From contig PFEG01000035.1 of NCBI GenBank assembly GCA_002793885.1, positions 1 to 8,939 of the forward strand: a DNA stretch of 8,939 bases. The letters run 5' to 3'. Source of the DNA: Candidatus Saccharibacteria bacterium CG10_big_fil_rev_8_21_14_0_10_47_8 (GTDB lineage: Bacteria; Patescibacteriota; Saccharimonadia; Saccharimonadales; UBA10212). The notes beneath the pieces were generated by a model, which searched no databases, was not told the origin of the DNA, and saw only the letters and a list, made by a program, of their open reading frames with translations. Below, piece by piece: positions 1 through 5,685 of the stretch (the first letter of the stretch is position 1; each line of letters begins with the position of its first letter). The translations under genes were made by a program, and so were the position numbers.

Positions 1-1
1 G

Positions 2-745
2 GACCGCGACCAGCAGGCCATAGAGGCTTTAACCAAGCGGTTCGCAGGGCAGGACGCGCAGATTATCCATGGCGATTATCTGTCGGCCAGCCAAACGTTA
101 CATGAGCAGGGCAGAACATATGATCTGATTTTGGCGGATCTCGGCGTATCGTCACTGCACCTTGATGAGCCCAAGAGGGGTTTTGCGTTTAGCCTATCCG
201 GTCCGCTGGATATGCGCATGGACACATCCCAAGAATTTAGTGCTGCCTCACTTGTAAATGAGTGGGATGAGGCAGAGCTTGAGGACGTGTTGAAGCGCTA
301 TGGCGAGGAGCCGAGGGCTACCGTAATTGCCCGGGCGATTGTTGCCGAGAGGCCAATTGCAACTACCAAACAGCTGGCCAAAGTTATTGCTCGTAGTAGC
401 GGGAGACCGTTTAAGAGACGGAGAGTTCACCCGGCAACGAAGGCCTTCCAGGCCATTAGAATCGCCGTGAACGACGAGCTTAACCAGCTGAAAATGAGCT
501 TGCCGCTGTGGGTGGATCTGCTAGCGCCCGGTGGAAGACTGGTAGTCATTAGCTTTCATAGCCTAGAGGACCGTATCGTCAAAAATTTCTTTGCCGATCA
601 CGCTGGCAAATACTACACGGCTGAACTTGTGGCTCTCACTAAAAAGCCGATTATGGGCGTCCGAGATGAAATAGTTTCCAATCCGCGAGCCCGCAGCGCC
701 AAGTTGCGTGCCGTAGAAAAAATAAAAAACAAGAAAGGACAATAA
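2..745 (+). CDS. rsmH: 16S rRNA (cytosine-1402-N4)-methyltransferase RsmH, 5' end outside window
   Basis: RsmH (MraW) uses S-adenosylmethionine to methylate N4 of C1402 in the 16S rRNA decoding centre and is usually an early dcw gene. The frame is open from the window edge: the first codons read D-R-D, matching the acidic SAM-binding loop (GIDRD) of the family, so roughly the first 50-70 residues are missing. Family signatures follow in order: LADLGVSSLHLD (codons from 131), RGFAF and GPLDMRMD (about 176-222), the HPATKAFQAIRIAVN-EL block (about 428-480), GGRLVVISFHSLEDRIVK (about 530-583), and a C-terminal NPRARSAKLR block (about 680-710). It ends with TAA at 743-745. A TTG at 131 lies inside the conserved fold and is not a credible start. 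Identification is secure; the true start cannot be seen. Confidence 0.97.
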   Translation, partial: DRDQQAIEALTKRFAGQDAQIIHGDYLSASQTLHEQGRTYDLILADLGVSSLHLDEPKRGFAFSLSGPLDMRMDTSQEFSAASLVNEWDEAELEDVLKRYGEEPRATVIARAIVAERPIATTKQLAKVIARSSGRPFKRRRVHPATKAFQAIRIAVNDELNQLKMSLPLWVDLLAPGGRLVVISFHSLEDRIVKNFFADHAGKYYTAELVALTKKPIMGVRDEIVSNPRARSAKLRAVEKIKNKKGQ

Positions 746-862
746 GGCAACGCTCAATGTCAATTGAGGTCCAAAACAAGTCCCGAGCGTACAAGGTCCA
801 GGTTAGAGTTCTTTAAAAGAACTTCTAGCTAAAAACCCGGACTCTTTCGGGACAAAAACAGA

Positions 863-898
863 GGTAGTACCGGTATGTACGCTAAAACTGGTACTACC
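863..898 (+). repeat. Strong stem-loop, 12-bp stem
   Basis: GGTAGTACCGGT at 863-874 pairs with ACTGGTACTACC at 887-898, with a single G-U pair and a 12-nt loop. The next bases are ACCAAGACTC, with no T tract, so this is not a classical terminator. It may be an RNA structural element of the spacer or, as DNA, a dyad site. Confidence 0.6.
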
Positions 899-907
899 AC
901 CAAGACT

Positions 908-1027
908 CAGCACCTATGACGCCGATAAAAACAAAAAAATAAAAATGATATAAACATTCAACGAAAGGTAAGTTCGTCCAGCACTTTGTACAATGGCCAA
1001 GCGTCATTGTCTGCGTCATAGGTGCTG
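908..1027 (+). repeat. Perfect 15-bp inverted repeat with duplicated half-arms
   Basis: CAGCACCTATGACGC (908-922) is the exact reverse complement of GCGTCATAGGTGCTG (1013-1027). Half-arm copies lie between them: CCAGCAC at 978-984 can take the place of the left arm and pair with 1022-1028, and GCGTCAT at 1001-1007 can take the place of the right arm and pair with 916-922. The interval also holds the candidate -10 box at 946-954. The arrangement allows alternative folds that differ according to where the transcript begins. Confidence 0.65.
946..954 (+). promoter_or_regulatory. Candidate extended -10 promoter upstream of ftsL
   Basis: TGATATAAA matches the extended -10 form TGnTATAAT with one mismatch. 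It sits in an A-rich tract, and no convincing -35 box is visible about 17 nt upstream. Transcription would begin near 960-962, leaving a leader of about 90 nt before the start at 1050. AT-rich sequence yields such matches by chance, so this is tentative. Confidence 0.35.
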
Positions 1028-1049
1028 GCAAAAACAAAAACAAACAAAT

Positions 1050-1397
1050 ATGACATATTCAAGTTCAGTAAGCATGAGCCGCCGGGGCTACGCCCGCCGC
1101 AACCAAAACGGCGTGAGTTTTAGCAATACGGTTAAAACCCTCGGCCCGGTGAGCAATACCATAATTCTAATAGTACTGGCCTGTTTAATAGGGCTGCTAT
1201 ACTTAACCCAAGTTACTAAAACTAATAGCTATGGGTACACAATCAACGGCTTGCAAACACAGCAGTCAGAGCTTCAGAGCCAGAAGGCTGATTTGGAAGT
1301 CGCGGCCGCCAGGCTGCAATCGCTTGACCGCGTAGCGGCTAGCGACGTCGCTAAAAATTTGGTTTCGGTAGCGCCGTCGGGGACAATTAAACAATAG
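1050..1397 (+). CDS. ftsL: FtsL-like single-pass division protein
   Basis: A small bitopic protein of about 115 residues. From the ATG at 1050 it has a basic, Ser/Arg/Asn-rich cytoplasmic N-terminus (about residues 1-33), one hydrophobic segment of about 20 residues (TIILIVLACLIGLLYL, about 37-53), and a Gln/Leu/Glu-rich external part (INGLQTQQSELQSQKADLE) with coiled-coil character. This architecture and its place between rsmH and ftsI are those of FtsL, which with a DivIC/FtsB partner and FtsQ activates FtsW-FtsI. FtsL sequences diverge strongly, so the call rests on topology and context. An in-frame ATG at 993 would add a Cys/His/Lys/Gln-rich stretch encoded inside the hairpin region, so I prefer 1050; 1074 is another candidate. 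There is no SD, only an A-rich leader. A DivIC-like protein is the alternative. Confidence 0.75.
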   Translation: MTYSSSVSMSRRGYARRNQNGVSFSNTVKTLGPVSNTIILIVLACLIGLLYLTQVTKTNSYGYTINGLQTQQSELQSQKADLEVAAARLQSLDRVAASDVAKNLVSVAPSGTIKQ

Positions 1398-1417
1398 ATA
1401 ATCGTAGAACTTTGCAC

Positions 1418-3193
1418 ATGACGCCGCGCGAATCAGTAACGCCTTACAGTTCGGGCAACTCTAATCGCCGCGTTCAGATTTGGTATGGCGTTTTAATGAT
1501 AGTCATAGCCGTGTTTGTGGTACGGCTTTTTTACTTACAGATAATTAAACATGACTATTATCACCAGCAGGCGCTTAAAGATCAGCTAAAAGAATACTCT
1601 ATTGCCGCGGAACGCGGTGTTATCATGGCGCATGACAGGGGCGGGGTAGTACCGATAGTTTTAAACGAAAAGCTCTACACGCTATACGCCGATCCGACTT
1701 TCGTTAAGAACCCCGATAGTGATGCGATTTCATTGGCCAAAATCACTAACAGCCAAGCTGGTAATTACGCCAAGTTGATGAAAACTAAAAACAGCCGCTA
1801 CGTAGTCTTGGCTAAAAGAGTAACACCTGATCAGAAGAATAAGATAATGACTCTAAAACTCTCCGGTGTAGGCGTTCGAGCTCAGGACTATCGTACTTAT
1901 CCGCAGGGTTCGTTAGCCGCCCAACTACTAGGCTTTGTAAGTGACGACGGTAAGGGTACCTACGGCTTAGAACAAGCCCTGAATAAGGAGCTAACCGGCA
2001 CGTCGGGTATGCTCAAGGCCATCACCGATGCCAGCGGGGTGCCACTGGTTGCTAATAGGGATAATTTACAGGTTGCTCCAAAAGACGGCTCTGACGTGAC
2101 TCTGACGGTCGACGTAGCCATTCAAAAACAACTTGAGACAATTTTAAAACAGGGCTTGGATAAAGCTAAAAGCAGTTCCGGAAGCGCTGTGATTTTAGAT
2201 CCGAACAACGGTGCGATAAAAGCTATGGCTAACTGGCCGACTTATGATCCGAGCCAGTACTACAAGGTAGCTGATGCCAATCTGTTTAATAATGCCGCTG
2301 TTAGCTCACCTTTGGAGATCGGCTCAGCCATGAAAGTATTGACCGCCGCGGCAGCCCTGGACCAAGGTGTTATCAAACCCGATACGTCCTACTCCGATCC
2401 GGGCCACTGGCTGTTGGACGGGCACGAGATAACTAACATCGAAGAGGACGGCGGACCCGGTATCCACTCCGTTCCTGAAATTTTGAACTTATCGATTAAC
2501 ACCGGCGCCACCTGGATGCTGATGCAGATGGGCGGTCAGACTGGTACGGTTACCAAAACAGCTCGCGACAAGTGGCACGATTATATGGTCAATCACTATC
2601 AGTTGGGTAAGGCTACAGGGGTAGAGCAGGGCTATGAGTCCAGCGGCACGATACCGGATCCCGATAATGGCTACGCTTTGCAGCTAACTTACGCCAACAC
2701 GGCCTTTGGCCAGGCCATGACTACCACGCCGCTGCAGTTGGCGGCAGCGCTGGCTAGCGTGGTTAATGGCGGTACCTATTATCAACCGCATTTAGTGGAT
2801 TCGTACATGGATTCTACAGGCAAGACAATAGCTAAGAAGCCGGTGATAATACGCCAAGGAGTTGTTTCTACGGTCGTCAGCCAGCAAATGCAATCGCTGA
2901 TGGAATATGTGTTAGCCAACCACCACTTGCAACCGCCGTTTACCGATAATTATAGCGTTGGCGGTAAGACTGGTACCGCCCAGATTGCTAACCCTGCCGG
3001 AGGCTACTATAGCGACAAATATAATGGCACGTATTTAGGATTCGTAGGCGGGGATAAACCGCAGTACGTAATTATGGTCAGGGTCAACCAGCCCGGTGTT
3101 GGCGGTTATGCCGGTACGGCTGCCGCTCAACCGATATTTTCGACGCTGGCCCACATGTTGATTGATAATTTCGGAGTGGTACCTAAAAGCTAA
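1418..3193 (+). CDS. ftsI: Class B penicillin-binding protein (FtsI/PBP2-type transpeptidase)
   Basis: Septal peptidoglycan D,D-transpeptidase that crosslinks glycan strands made by FtsW. Numbering from the ATG at 1418 gives 591 residues: a short polar cytoplasmic tail, one signal anchor (about 21-43, ending VRLFYLQII), a pedestal region beginning near ERGVIMAHDRGG (about 65-76), and the transpeptidase domain from about residue 225. All three penicillin-binding motifs are present: SAMK with nucleophile Ser303 and Lys306, SIN at 359-361, and KTGT at 517-520. There are no PASTA repeats. It starts 20 nt after the ftsL-like stop, with no clear SD. A TTG at 1412 in the same frame would add two residues. 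Position directly after ftsL argues for the septal protein over an elongation PBP2, but the sequence alone does not separate them fully. Confidence 0.95.
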   Translation: MTPRESVTPYSSGNSNRRVQIWYGVLMIVIAVFVVRLFYLQIIKHDYYHQQALKDQLKEYSIAAERGVIMAHDRGGVVPIVLNEKLYTLYADPTFVKNPDSDAISLAKITNSQAGNYAKLMKTKNSRYVVLAKRVTPDQKNKIMTLKLSGVGVRAQDYRTYPQGSLAAQLLGFVSDDGKGTYGLEQALNKELTGTSGMLKAITDASGVPLVANRDNLQVAPKDGSDVTLTVDVAIQKQLETILKQGLDKAKSSSGSAVILDPNNGAIKAMANWPTYDPSQYYKVADANLFNNAAVSSPLEIGSAMKVLTAAAALDQGVIKPDTSYSDPGHWLLDGHEITNIEEDGGPGIHSVPEILNLSINTGATWMLMQMGGQTGTVTKTARDKWHDYMVNHYQLGKATGVEQGYESSGTIPDPDNGYALQLTYANTAFGQAMTTTPLQLAAALASVVNGGTYYQPHLVDSYMDSTGKTIAKKPVIIRQGVVSTVVSQQMQSLMEYVLANHHLQPPFTDNYSVGGKTGTAQIANPAGGYYSDKYNGTYLGFVGGDKPQYVIMVRVNQPGVGGYAGTAAAQPIFSTLAHMLIDNFGVVPKS

Positions 3194-3210
3194 TGATAAA
3201 AAATAGAAAG

Positions 3211-3219
3211 TGGTATAAT
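3211..3219 (+). promoter_or_regulatory. Extended -10 promoter upstream of mraY
   Basis: TGGTATAAT is a perfect extended -10 element (TGnTATAAT), placed in the 54-nt gap between ftsI and mraY. No good -35 is visible, as is normal for extended -10 promoters. The predicted start is near 3225-3227, giving a leader of only about 22 nt before the mraY ATG. It would allow mraY-ftsW-murG-ftsQ to be transcribed separately from ftsL-ftsI. Confidence 0.6.
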
Positions 3220-3233
3220 TTCAATCAGTGATT

Positions 3234-3251
3234 ATGCGAAAACAGATATGA
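3234..3251 (+). other. Possible five-codon leader ORF overlapping the mraY start
   Basis: ATG at 3234 opens a frame reading M-R-K-Q-I and stops at TGA 3249-3251, which overlaps the mraY ATG at 3248 in an ATGA arrangement. If the -10 at 3211-3219 is used, this ATG lies about 8 nt from the transcript 5' end. mraY has no SD of its own, so termination-reinitiation is conceivable. An ORF this short occurs easily by chance. Confidence 0.2.
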
Positions 3252-4288
3252 CAAATCTCCAAATAGTTATCGACTCAGGCACCATCGAACAAATTTTTAT
3301 GCTGGCCTTTCTGAGCTTTATAACCAGCATGGCCTTAACGCCGCTTTATACCACAGCAGCTTTTGCCGGGCAGTGGTGGAAGAAAGCCCGGACTCACGCA
3401 ATGACAGGGGAGGTTGCCACAGTTTATCAAAAACTGCATGCCAAAAAGCACACTCGTAACATTCCTACGATGGCCGGGATTATTTTTGTGCTGGCAACGG
3501 TACTAGTAACCGTTGCCGGTAATCTAAGCCGTGAAGAGACGTGGTTGCCACTGGCCGCAATGGTTGGGGCAGGGGCTATCGGTCTGTTTGATGACATCAT
3601 CAATGTCCGGGGCATCGGCGGCAATATCGCCGGTATGCGCGCCAAAGTAAAAGCGTCTTTACTGGCAGCAGTTTCATTAATCGGCGGCTTGTGGTTTTTT
3701 GCCAAGCTCGGGGTAACGTCTATCTACATTCCTTTTTTTGGGTCGTGGCATATCGGCTGGCTGATAGTTCCACTATTCGTATTGGTGGTATTTTCTGCCG
3801 CTAACGCCGTTAATATTACCGATGGCTTGGACGGTTTGGCCGGTGGCTTAGCCGCTACGGCTTTTGGAGTTTACGCCGTAATCGCGATTATTGAAAAGAA
3901 GTATGGTGTGGCTGGTTTTTGTATGACTATCACTGGAGCGCTGCTTAGCTATACTTGGTTTAACATCTTTCCAGCCCGGTTCTTTATGGGTGACGTGGGC
4001 TCTTTTGCTCTGGGAACGGCGCTGGGGGTGGTGGCCATGTTAACAGATACGGTTTTGTTACTGCCTATAATCGCCTTGGTGTTTGTGGCCGAAACCGGTT
4101 CGGTAATAATACAGATTGCTAGTAAGAAGCTGCGAGGCGGCAAAAAAATATTCTTATCTTCGCCTATACACCATCACTTTGAAGCGATCGGTTGGCCGGA
4201 GACCAAAGTTACCATGCGTTTTTGGGTAATCGGGCAAATAGCCGGCTTTACCGGCATCATCCTGTTTGTACTCGGGAGGTTTTCGTGA
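3248..4288 (+). CDS. mraY: Phospho-N-acetylmuramoyl-pentapeptide-transferase MraY
   Basis: Integral membrane enzyme that transfers phospho-MurNAc-pentapeptide from its UDP carrier to undecaprenyl phosphate, making lipid I. The 346-residue length is normal. Family motifs appear in order: NIPTMAGI (71-79), the Mg-binding LFDD (113-116), NAVNITDGLDGLAGG (186-200) with Asp192 and Asp195, FPARFFMGDVGSFALG (241-256) with Asp249, and SPIHHHFEAIGW (305-316), the cytoplasmic histidine loop. About ten hydrophobic segments are visible. Residues 43-70 form a basic cytoplasmic loop, where many homologues have K-G-T-P-T-M-G-G closer to the first helix. It stops with TGA at 4286-4288, overlapping the GTG of the next small ORF. 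No SD precedes the ATG at 3248. The classical upstream neighbours murE and murF are not here. Confidence 0.97.
   Translation: MTNLQIVIDSGTIEQIFMLAFLSFITSMALTPLYTTAAFAGQWWKKARTHAMTGEVATVYQKLHAKKHTRNIPTMAGIIFVLATVLVTVAGNLSREETWLPLAAMVGAGAIGLFDDIINVRGIGGNIAGMRAKVKASLLAAVSLIGGLWFFAKLGVTSIYIPFFGSWHIGWLIVPLFVLVVFSAANAVNITDGLDGLAGGLAATAFGVYAVIAIIEKKYGVAGFCMTITGALLSYTWFNIFPARFFMGDVGSFALGTALGVVAMLTDTVLLLPIIALVFVAETGSVIIQIASKKLRGGKKIFLSSPIHHHFEAIGWPETKVTMRFWVIGQIAGFTGIILFVLGRFS
4274..4280 (+). promoter_or_regulatory. Strong SD sequence inside the end of mraY
   Basis: GGGAGGT contains GGAGGT, the full core complement of a standard 16S anti-SD, and lies 4-5 nt before the GTG at 4285. It is encoded by the Gly-Arg codons GGG AGG near the mraY C-terminus. 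It is the best SD in the window; most genes here have none, which suggests the start at 4285 is genuinely used. Confidence 0.55.
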
Positions 4289-4392
4289 ATTTGGCTAAAT
4301 CCGACTCGATTTCAATGTACCGGTTAATAATATCTGACAGGGCGGCTAGGCCTTATCGGGAGCGTGGCGCAAATCGGTCTTTCGGGGTCTAA
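4285..4392 (+). CDS. Possible 35-residue small protein or translational relay ORF before ftsW
   Basis: GTG at 4285 overlaps the mraY stop (GTGA), has a strong SD 4-5 nt upstream, and opens 35 codons ending in TAA at 4390-4392. The stop lies three bases before the ftsW ATG at 4396, and the two frames are the same, so one stop codon separates this ORF from ftsW. The product starts V/M-N-L-A-K-S-D and is basic and polar with no membrane segment. I do not recognise it, and it does not look like the start of MurD, the gene expected here in classical clusters. Either it is a real small protein, or its translation mainly delivers ribosomes to ftsW, which has only a weak GGGG before its start. An internal ATG at 4315 is a second possible start. 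Confidence 0.4.
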   Translation: MNLAKSDSISMYRLIISDRAARPYRERGANRSFGV

Positions 4393-4395
4393 ACG

Positions 4396-5685
4396 ATGAG
4401 TAGCCGCCCTCGGCGTAGGTTATATGATTCTAGTTCCACGGAAGGGGGGCGAAACGCGGCTAAAAGCTCCGCCAGGCGACATAAACCTGATTATTGGATA
4501 CTAATCTTAACGTCGCTTCTGCTGGTTATAGGTTTAGTGGTTGTTTATTCCATTAGCCCCGGCTTGGCAGCCAGCTTGCATGTCAGCCAAGGTTATTTTA
4601 TTACCAAACAACTGATTGATGTTGGCCTTGGGTTAGGGATTTTCGCGGTTGCCGCCTATCTGCCATCCAGTTGGTGGTGGCGTTCAGCCAAACCGTTGGC
4701 GATAGTCGCCATCGTGGGGTCTCTTGTTGTAATGTTCACACCAATAGACGCTGTCTACCAAGCTCATCGCTGGATACGCTTGGGCGGCTTTTCTTTCCAG
4801 ATAGCCGAGCTAATCAAGCTGGCTCTTTTAACTTACATGGCCCGGTTCTTGAGTATGCAATGGCAGGCCGGTAAAATAGCCGATTTTAAAGAGACCTTCC
4901 AACCGCTTTTGATTTTATTAATAGCTGTCGGTCTAGTTGTTGCAAAATTTCAGAGCGATTTGGGCTCTACAGGGGTTATGGTGGCCATGATTGTACTGAT
5001 GGTTTTTGCCGTTGGGGTACCGCTTAAAAAAGTCGCCATGATCAGCGCCCTTGTGCTGGTTCTACTAGTATTAGCTATCTCTAGTAGCGCCTATCGCCGC
5101 GAACGCCTAGCAACATTCCTTCACCCGCAAAGTAATTGCCAAGGAAACGGCTACCAAGCCTGCCAGGCGCTCATAGCGGTGGGTTCTGGCGGTATTTTTG
5201 GGCTTGGGCTCGGTTATAGCGTCCAGGCCTACGGCTATCTGCCCGAAGCCTCCAATGACTCGATTTTCGCGATTATGGCAGAGAAGTTTGGATTTATCGG
5301 CACGGTTGCCATTGTGGTCGTTTATGGAGCCTTTATAGCCAGGCTAAAGCGTATCATCGAACACACCCAAGATCAGTTCAAGCGTTTACTGGTTGTCGGT
5401 GTGCTGGCTTGGTTAAGCACTCAGATGATTATTAATATTGGCGCCATGCTGGGGCTGTTACCTCTAAAGGGGATTACTCTACCGTTGATCAGCCAAGGTG
5501 GCACCAGTCTGATATTTTTAATGGCCGCTCTAGGGCTGGTTTTCCAGATTTCACGCTATACTAGTTATAGTAAAAGCGAGCCTGAAACTAGTGTCAGACA
5601 ACAATCGAACAATTACTATAATCCTAACGGGCGGCGGCTCGGGAGGGCACATAGCGCCCCTGCTACCACTCGCCCGCGAACTTAA
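4396..5685 (+). CDS. ftsW: SEDS-family peptidoglycan glycosyltransferase FtsW
   Basis: FtsW polymerises lipid II into glycan strands at the septum together with FtsI. The 429-residue protein has a basic cytoplasmic N-terminus of about 32 residues, then about ten membrane segments. SEDS signatures include HRWIRLGGFSFQIAELIKLA (about 124-143), KFQSDLGSTGV (184-194), YGYLPEASNDSIFAI (279-293) with Asp288 at the position of the conserved catalytic acid, and NIGAMLGLLPLKGITLPLIS (347-366) followed by QGGTSLI. A loop at 243-259 carries two cysteines (248 and 256) next to GYQ. Residues after about 388 form a polar tail rich in Asn, Arg, Ser and Thr, the last 31 or so of which are encoded in the overlap with murG. 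The call of FtsW over RodA rests mainly on the dcw context. Confidence 0.95.
   Translation: MSSRPRRRLYDSSSTEGGRNAAKSSARRHKPDYWILILTSLLLVIGLVVVYSISPGLAASLHVSQGYFITKQLIDVGLGLGIFAVAAYLPSSWWWRSAKPLAIVAIVGSLVVMFTPIDAVYQAHRWIRLGGFSFQIAELIKLALLTYMARFLSMQWQAGKIADFKETFQPLLILLIAVGLVVAKFQSDLGSTGVMVAMIVLMVFAVGVPLKKVAMISALVLVLLVLAISSSAYRRERLATFLHPQSNCQGNGYQACQALIAVGSGGIFGLGLGYSVQAYGYLPEASNDSIFAIMAEKFGFIGTVAIVVVYGAFIARLKRIIEHTQDQFKRLLVVGVLAWLSTQMIINIGAMLGLLPLKGITLPLISQGGTSLIFLMAALGLVFQISRYTSYSKSEPETSVRQQSNNYYNPNGRRLGRAHSAPATTRPRT

Larger units (their letters stand above)
746..1049 (+). other. Structured rsmH-ftsL spacer, candidate cis-regulatory leader RNA
   Basis: No convincing gene lies here, but inverted repeats are dense. 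Seen directly: CTCAAT/ATTGAG at 753-758/763-768; ACGCTC/GAGCGT at 750-755/785-790, which competes with it; GTCCCGA/TCGGGAC at 780-786/847-853; the 17-nt palindrome 807-823; a 12-bp stem with one G-U pair at 863-874/887-898; a perfect 15-bp pair 908-922/1013-1027; CCAGCAC/GTGCTGG at 978-984/1022-1028; and an 8-bp hairpin at 990-997/1003-1010. The last 20 nt before the ftsL-like start are A-rich and look unstructured. No stem is followed by a T run, so a simple intrinsic terminator is not evident. I recognise no known RNA family. A regulatory leader controlling ftsL-ftsI is inference. Confidence 0.5.

Noticed and set aside
863..898. T-box riboswitch, because GGTAGTACCGG resembles the T-box sequence
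   Set aside because: The match is partial, no stem I specifier structure or terminator is seen, and the downstream genes are not amino-acid or tRNA-synthetase genes. The string is explained by the simple stem-loop.
993..1049. N-terminal extension of the ftsL-like gene from ATG 993
   Set aside because: The extra residues are a Cys/His/Lys/Gln-rich stretch unlike FtsL, are encoded by hairpin arms, and lack an SD at proper spacing. ATG 1050 gives a normal FtsL-like layout.
746..1049. tmRNA, RNase P RNA, SRP RNA or a tRNA in the structured spacer
   Set aside because: I found none of their conserved cores: no T-arm GTTCRA context, no GGAAAGTCC-type RNase P block with its partner, no SRP GGAAG loop.
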